A DNA stretch of 9,420 nt from JAWXCH01 sp034440595 (lineage in GTDB: Bacteria; Planctomycetota; Planctomycetia; Pirellulales; JALHPA01). The translations under genes were made by a program, and so were the position numbers. Location: the NCBI GenBank assembly GCA_034440595.1, contig JAWXCH010000593.1, positions 1 to 9,420 of the forward strand. The letters run 5' to 3'. Below are positions 6,506 through 9,420 of the stretch, piece by piece. Under the pieces are notes generated by a model, which was not told the origin of the DNA, made no database searches, and saw only the letters and a list, made by a program, of their open reading frames with translations. Every line of letters starts with the position of its first letter. Positions within the stretch are counted from its first letter, which is position 1.

Positions 6506-6652
6506 TTGGCCATTACTCTGTCCCTAATTATTAGTCCTTCGGGATTTACGGTGATTCTCGCGCTGCTTGCGGCGACTTTACCGATTGTATCGATTATGTG
6601 GATTTTGCGGCCCACTCCTGCCGATGGGGTATTTATCGAGAATTCTCGTTAA
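6506..6652 (+). CDS. Candidate small hydrophobic (membrane) protein
   Basis: I do not recognise this reading frame. It encodes 48 residues from TTG, or 33 from the in-frame GTG at 6551. The first 34 residues are almost wholly hydrophobic (for example VILALLAATLPIVSIMWIL at 16-34), interrupted only near Ser10-Pro11-Ser12-Gly13. They are followed by a polar tail RPTPADGVFIENSR. This is the shape of a one- or two-pass membrane miniprotein with a short soluble tail. It ends 36 bases before the start of the outer-membrane protein gene on the same strand and may share its transcript. No good Shine-Dalgarno is visible: AAGAG lies about 12 bases before the TTG, and GGGA is near the GTG. It could be a chance open frame in a leader region, so confidence is low. 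Confidence 0.3.
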   Translation: MAITLSLIISPSGFTVILALLAATLPIVSIMWILRPTPADGVFIENSR

Positions 6653-6676
6653 TGATCCACGTATGGCGAGCAAGCC

Positions 6677-6682
6677 GAGGAG
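6677..6682 (+). promoter_or_regulatory. Ribosome binding site deciding a GTG start
   Basis: GAGGAG ends six bases before the GTG at 6689. No ATG start with a comparable site is nearby. This, together with the signal peptide that follows immediately, fixes the GTG start of the outer-membrane protein. Confidence 0.75.
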
Positions 6683-6688
6683 TTCACG

Positions 6689-7888
6689 GTGAAGCGTAAT
6701 GGATGGCTGACACTTACCTTAGCTGCGGTTTGCATGCTTGCACCAAGTTATGCCGGTGCGGCGGATGCCGATCACGCTGTACTGGATCAGCAGTTCGAGG
6801 CACCCGAGGTGCCATCCTGTGCCTATGCCTGCGACGACGAACCAGAATGCGGCGGCGCACCGGTCAATGTCTTTGTTCCGAATTTGGTTCCCGGGTTTGA
6901 ATTTAGCGCTGACCTGCTGTATCTCCGACCAGGAGCAGACAATCTCGGCTTCGCAACCATCACGACCTTTCTACCGCTTACCAACCCGCAGTGGGCTGTT
7001 CAAACGCTAGAGCCAGAATATCAACCTGGCTTTACCATCGGTGCGGCGTATGCCTTGCCGTCGTCTGTGGGGAAAGACATTCAGGTCAACTGGGAGCATC
7101 TTCGCACCAGCGATTCAAGCTCCGTGGCCGTAAGTGACTTGTCAACGCAATGGATTTCTCCATTCAATCAAACAGGGCCGTCCACTTCTGAAAGTGCCAA
7201 TGAGGTTGGCATTTTCCACCTGAAATCGGCAGATGGACAAGTCGAGTTCGATTACGACATGATCAATCTCGTGATTGGGCAGACCGTGAATGTCGGCCCT
7301 CATACGCAGCTTCGCCCTTACCTGGGTGTCAGCTATGTCCAATTGCGCCAGCAATTAATCTCCCGGTTTCACAACAACCCAAACATCGTGCCGGTGCCCC
7401 CTGTCATTGCCATCCCCGACCCTAATCTTCGCTATGTTCAGCTTGATAACACTTCCACCTATTCGGGCGTTGGACCTCGTCTTGGTATTAGCTCCAGAAA
7501 CAAACTACCTCATCGATTCACGTTCGTGGGAGAGCTGAGTGGTGCGATACTGGCAGGATGGATGCAACCGGCAGAATACTCTTTCTCGGGCGTTTTTGTC
7601 GACGCTGTCGATACTGAGCAGATTTCCAGTAGCGGGGTTTCGCAAGTGGTCTACACCGGCGATGCGAAACTTGGCTTAGGCTACTTGCACACCTTGGATA
7701 ACGGCTCGCTTTTGAAGATTGAGTCGGGATTCAAAGCCGCCGTATTCATCGACCCCTTCTCTACCTATGAAACAAGTACCAATGTGTTACCGCTCGATAT
7801 TGGTTCGCTGTCGACCAATAGCATGCGGCACACGCCAAGTGACTTCACTCTGAGTGGGTTCTATGCGAACGTCAGTTTGCAGTGGTGA
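6689..7888 (+). CDS. Lpg1974 family pore-forming outer membrane protein
   Basis: This 399-residue outer-membrane beta-barrel protein resembles the Lpg1974/Legionella MOMP-like family, which is common in planctomycetes. A signal peptide is clear at about 1-24 (MKRNGWLTLTLAAVCMLAPS, ending AGA). After a Cys- and acid-rich stretch (44-54, with C44, C48 and C54), the barrel begins at GFEFSADLLYLRPG (69-82). Family-like segments follow: EYQPGFTIGAAY (110-121), VNWEHLRTSDSSSV (133-146), VEFDYDMINLVIGQ (185-198) and LRPYLGVSYVQL (208-219). Alternating hydrophobic strands continue to the end. The last residues, YANVSLQW, finish on an aromatic residue as expected for barrel-assembly recognition, with Trp rather than the usual Phe. 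The start is a GTG with a good GAGGAG site. It is probably a porin; its solute is unknown. It converges on nrdJ. Confidence 0.85.
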   Translation: MKRNGWLTLTLAAVCMLAPSYAGAADADHAVLDQQFEAPEVPSCAYACDDEPECGGAPVNVFVPNLVPGFEFSADLLYLRPGADNLGFATITTFLPLTNPQWAVQTLEPEYQPGFTIGAAYALPSSVGKDIQVNWEHLRTSDSSSVAVSDLSTQWISPFNQTGPSTSESANEVGIFHLKSADGQVEFDYDMINLVIGQTVNVGPHTQLRPYLGVSYVQLRQQLISRFHNNPNIVPVPPVIAIPDPNLRYVQLDNTSTYSGVGPRLGISSRNKLPHRFTFVGELSGAILAGWMQPAEYSFSGVFVDAVDTEQISSSGVSQVVYTGDAKLGLGYLHTLDNGSLLKIESGFKAAVFIDPFSTYETSTNVLPLDIGSLSTNSMRHTPSDFTLSGFYANVSLQW

Positions 7889-7934
7889 ACTGAGTTGCAC
7901 AATTTCCAGCATCTCGTGTTTAGATATGCTGACG

Positions 7935-7972
7935 AAAAAAGCCGGTGTCGACGGCCACGTTCGACACCGGCT
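7935..7972 (-). terminator. Intrinsic terminator of nrdJ
   Basis: AGCCGGTGTCGA (7940-7951) and TCGACACCGGCT (7961-7972) form a perfect 12-base-pair stem with a nine-base loop. On the minus strand it is followed by a T-run (A-run at 7935-7940 on plus), so it terminates nrdJ, about 60 bases after its stop. On the plus strand the tail is GAAATC, which is poor, although the hairpin lies just after the outer-membrane protein gene and might also weakly stop that transcript. Confidence 0.88.
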
Positions 7973-8033
7973 GAAATCTGTTGCACTGCCGCAATGAAAT
8001 AGATGCAGCAGAGCAAGTTCTAACTATCGCAGA

Positions 8034-9420
8034 CTACGAGCAGCCCATGCTGTTGCCACAGTTGTGGCACAGGTAGCAGTTACCGTTGCGAACCGTAATG
8101 GCACCGCAATTGTCGCAGCTTGGAGCATCCAACTGGAAACTGGCGAACTGTTCATCGCGGTTCACCAGACCCTTGGAGGTATCCAGCTTCATCGCCACAC
8201 CGGCGCGTTGCAGCATGGCGGCGTTCGCCTCCTTGCTACCATTGCTCTTGCTTGGCGAACTGCCATTGCTCAGCCGGTTCACCACCGCCGGCTGACCGTT
8301 GGAAGGTTTCGCACCAGCGGCTGTTGCAGTACTGCCCGTCGCGGCAGAACCATTTGTCTGGCTCACTCCATGCCCTGCTGTCGGCCCGCCAGTCTTCTTG
8401 ACGGCGGGCTTGATCTCTGTGAGTCCATCCTCCGAACTGCCGGCCGATTTCGACGAGCCTTCATCGCCACCGATCAAACCGCGATTGGCTTCCTTGTAGC
8501 CCGGCAGGAACATAATCCCCAGCCAGCGGAAGATATAGTCCACAATGCTCTTGGCAATGCGAATGTCAGGGTTCTTGGTATGACCCATCGGTTCAAATCG
8601 CGTATGAGCAAACTTGTTGACATAGACTTCCAGCGGCACGCCGTACTGCCAGCTCATCGAGACCGCCGTTCCAAAGCAATCCATCAGACCGCCAACGGTA
8701 CTTCCTTCCTTGGCCATCGTGATGAACAACTCGCCCGGGCGACCATCTTCGTACAAGCCGACGGTCAGATAACCTTCGTGACCGGCTACATTGAACTTGT
8801 GCGTGACGCTCTGACGCGTATCCGGCAGGCGTTCGCGGCGTGGTGCAGCGATAATCTTGGCCGCCGCCTTGTCCGCTTCCGAACTGGTATTCAACGGTTG
8901 GCTTTCCTTCGAGCCATCGCGATAAATCGCCAAGGCTTTCAGTCCTAGTCGCCACCCTTCCAGATAGGCATCGGCAATGTCAGCCGGCGTAGTATCACGC
9001 GGCATATTGACCGTCTTGCTGATTGCACCCGACAAAAACGGCTGAGCCGCCGCCATCATCGACACGTGAGCACGCCAGGCGATCGACCTTGTTCCGTTGC
9101 GCGGTTGAAACGCACAATCAAACACCGGCAGGTGCTCTGCCTTCAGGCCCGATTCTCCTTCGATCGTGTCGTTCTTTTCGATATAGGCCAGAATCGATTC
9201 GATCTGCGGTTGATCGTAACCCAGCTTGGTCAGTGCGGCAGGGACAGTGTTATTGACGATCTTCAACATGCCACCGCCGGCCAGTTGCTTGTACTTCACC
9301 AAGGCAATATCTGGCTCGATGCCAGTCGTATCGCAATCCATCAAGAAGCTGATCGTGCCGGTTGGGGCCAGCACCGTTGCCTGCGCGTTGCGGAAACCGT
9401 ATTCGCGACCGGTTGCCAAC
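8034..9420 (-). CDS. nrdJ: Vitamin B12-dependent ribonucleotide reductase, C-terminal part
   Basis: This is the C-terminal 461 or so codons of a class II ribonucleotide reductase, which makes deoxyribonucleotides using adenosylcobalamin as radical source. The gene runs off the right edge, so the N-terminal part is missing and no start is claimed. Visible family segments, numbered from the window edge, are VLAPTGTISFLMDCDTTGIE (16-35), KYKQLAGGGMLKIVNN (43-57), MMAAAQPFLSGAISKTVNMP (121-140) and EGWRLGLKALAIYRDGSK (154-171). A TSCPD-type domain spans about 203-301. A low-complexity Gly/Ser/Ala/Thr/Asn linker occupies about 315-400. The C-terminus is a zinc-ribbon-like cluster with C435, C438, C448, C451, C454 and C460; family knowledge places redox-active or metal-binding cysteines here. 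A strong terminator follows. Oxygen-independent class II enzymes are common in planctomycetes. Confidence 0.95.
   Translation of the reverse strand, partial: LATGREYGFRNAQATVLAPTGTISFLMDCDTTGIEPDIALVKYKQLAGGGMLKIVNNTVPAALTKLGYDQPQIESILAYIEKNDTIEGESGLKAEHLPVFDCAFQPRNGTRSIAWRAHVSMMAAAQPFLSGAISKTVNMPRDTTPADIADAYLEGWRLGLKALAIYRDGSKESQPLNTSSEADKAAAKIIAAPRRERLPDTRQSVTHKFNVAGHEGYLTVGLYEDGRPGELFITMAKEGSTVGGLMDCFGTAVSMSWQYGVPLEVYVNKFAHTRFEPMGHTKNPDIRIAKSIVDYIFRWLGIMFLPGYKEANRGLIGGDEGSSKSAGSSEDGLTEIKPAVKKTGGPTAGHGVSQTNGSAATGSTATAAGAKPSNGQPAVVNRLSNGSSPSKSNGSKEANAAMLQRAGVAMKLDTSKGLVNRDEQFASFQLDAPSCDNCGAITVRNGNCYLCHNCGNSMGCS

Larger units (their letters stand above)
6291..6688. other. Divergent intergenic region before the outer-membrane protein gene
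   Basis: These 398 bases lie between the PilZ gene (minus) and the Lpg1974-type gene (plus). A seven-base inverted repeat AATCGAC/GTCGATT (6404-6410 and 6430-6436) has a 19-base spacer and could be a weak operator. A GATAAT at 6420-6425 resembles a -10 element, but no matching -35 is visible. The last part (6506-6652) holds a hydrophobic small ORF listed separately. Confidence 0.5.

Noticed and set aside
8064..8948. Plus-strand open frame of 294 codons
   Set aside because: It lies wholly antisense to nrdJ, whose protein is strongly recognisable. Its translation shows no domain and has the Arg-, His- and Ala-rich look of an antisense shadow.

Overview
The window looks like chromosomal DNA of a planctomycete, most likely Pirellulales. 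This rests on the combination of a Tat-type DUF1501 protein, a short PEP-CTERM surface protein, an FGly-type sulfatase beside an AraC regulator, an Lpg1974-type outer-membrane protein, and a B12-dependent (class II) ribonucleotide reductase with a C-terminal zinc ribbon. The species is inferred from gene content only. No tRNA, rRNA, CRISPR array, transposase, integrase or phage gene was seen.

Layout. Bases 1-262 hold no supportable gene but contain several small hairpins and repeat-like palindromes. From 263 to 1780 on the minus strand is a DUF1501 protein, and upstream of it, also on minus (2011-2730), a secreted PEP-CTERM protein with its own T-tailed terminator (1902-1939). These two are therefore probably separate transcription units. 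A 662-base divergent intergenic region follows; it contains a nine-base direct repeat near the PEP-CTERM start. On the plus strand come an AraC-family regulator (3393-4232) and, 112 bases later, a secreted sulfatase (4345-5769). A hairpin repeat element lies just after the sulfatase. A small PilZ protein lies on minus (5895-6290). A 398-base divergent region follows and contains a candidate 48-codon hydrophobic small ORF (6506-6652). Then comes an outer-membrane beta-barrel protein on plus (6689-7888). A strong T-tailed hairpin (7935-7972) ends the minus-strand nrdJ gene, which runs off the right edge.

How the genes may work together. The clearest functional pairing is the AraC regulator with the sulfatase: a sugar- or sulfated-polysaccharide-responsive switch beside the enzyme that removes sulfate esters. 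This fits planctomycete use of algal or animal sulfated glycans, but the substrate cannot be read from sequence. The PEP-CTERM protein, divergent from that regulator, has a tryptophan-rich beta-sandwich-like middle and could be a surface glycan-binding protein; this is inference. The PilZ protein is a probable c-di-GMP receiver. The Lpg1974 protein and nrdJ look like ordinary envelope and housekeeping genes. I do not see a convincing undescribed multi-gene system. The best leads are the small membrane ORF, the covarying mini-hairpins at the left edge, and the operator-like direct repeat.
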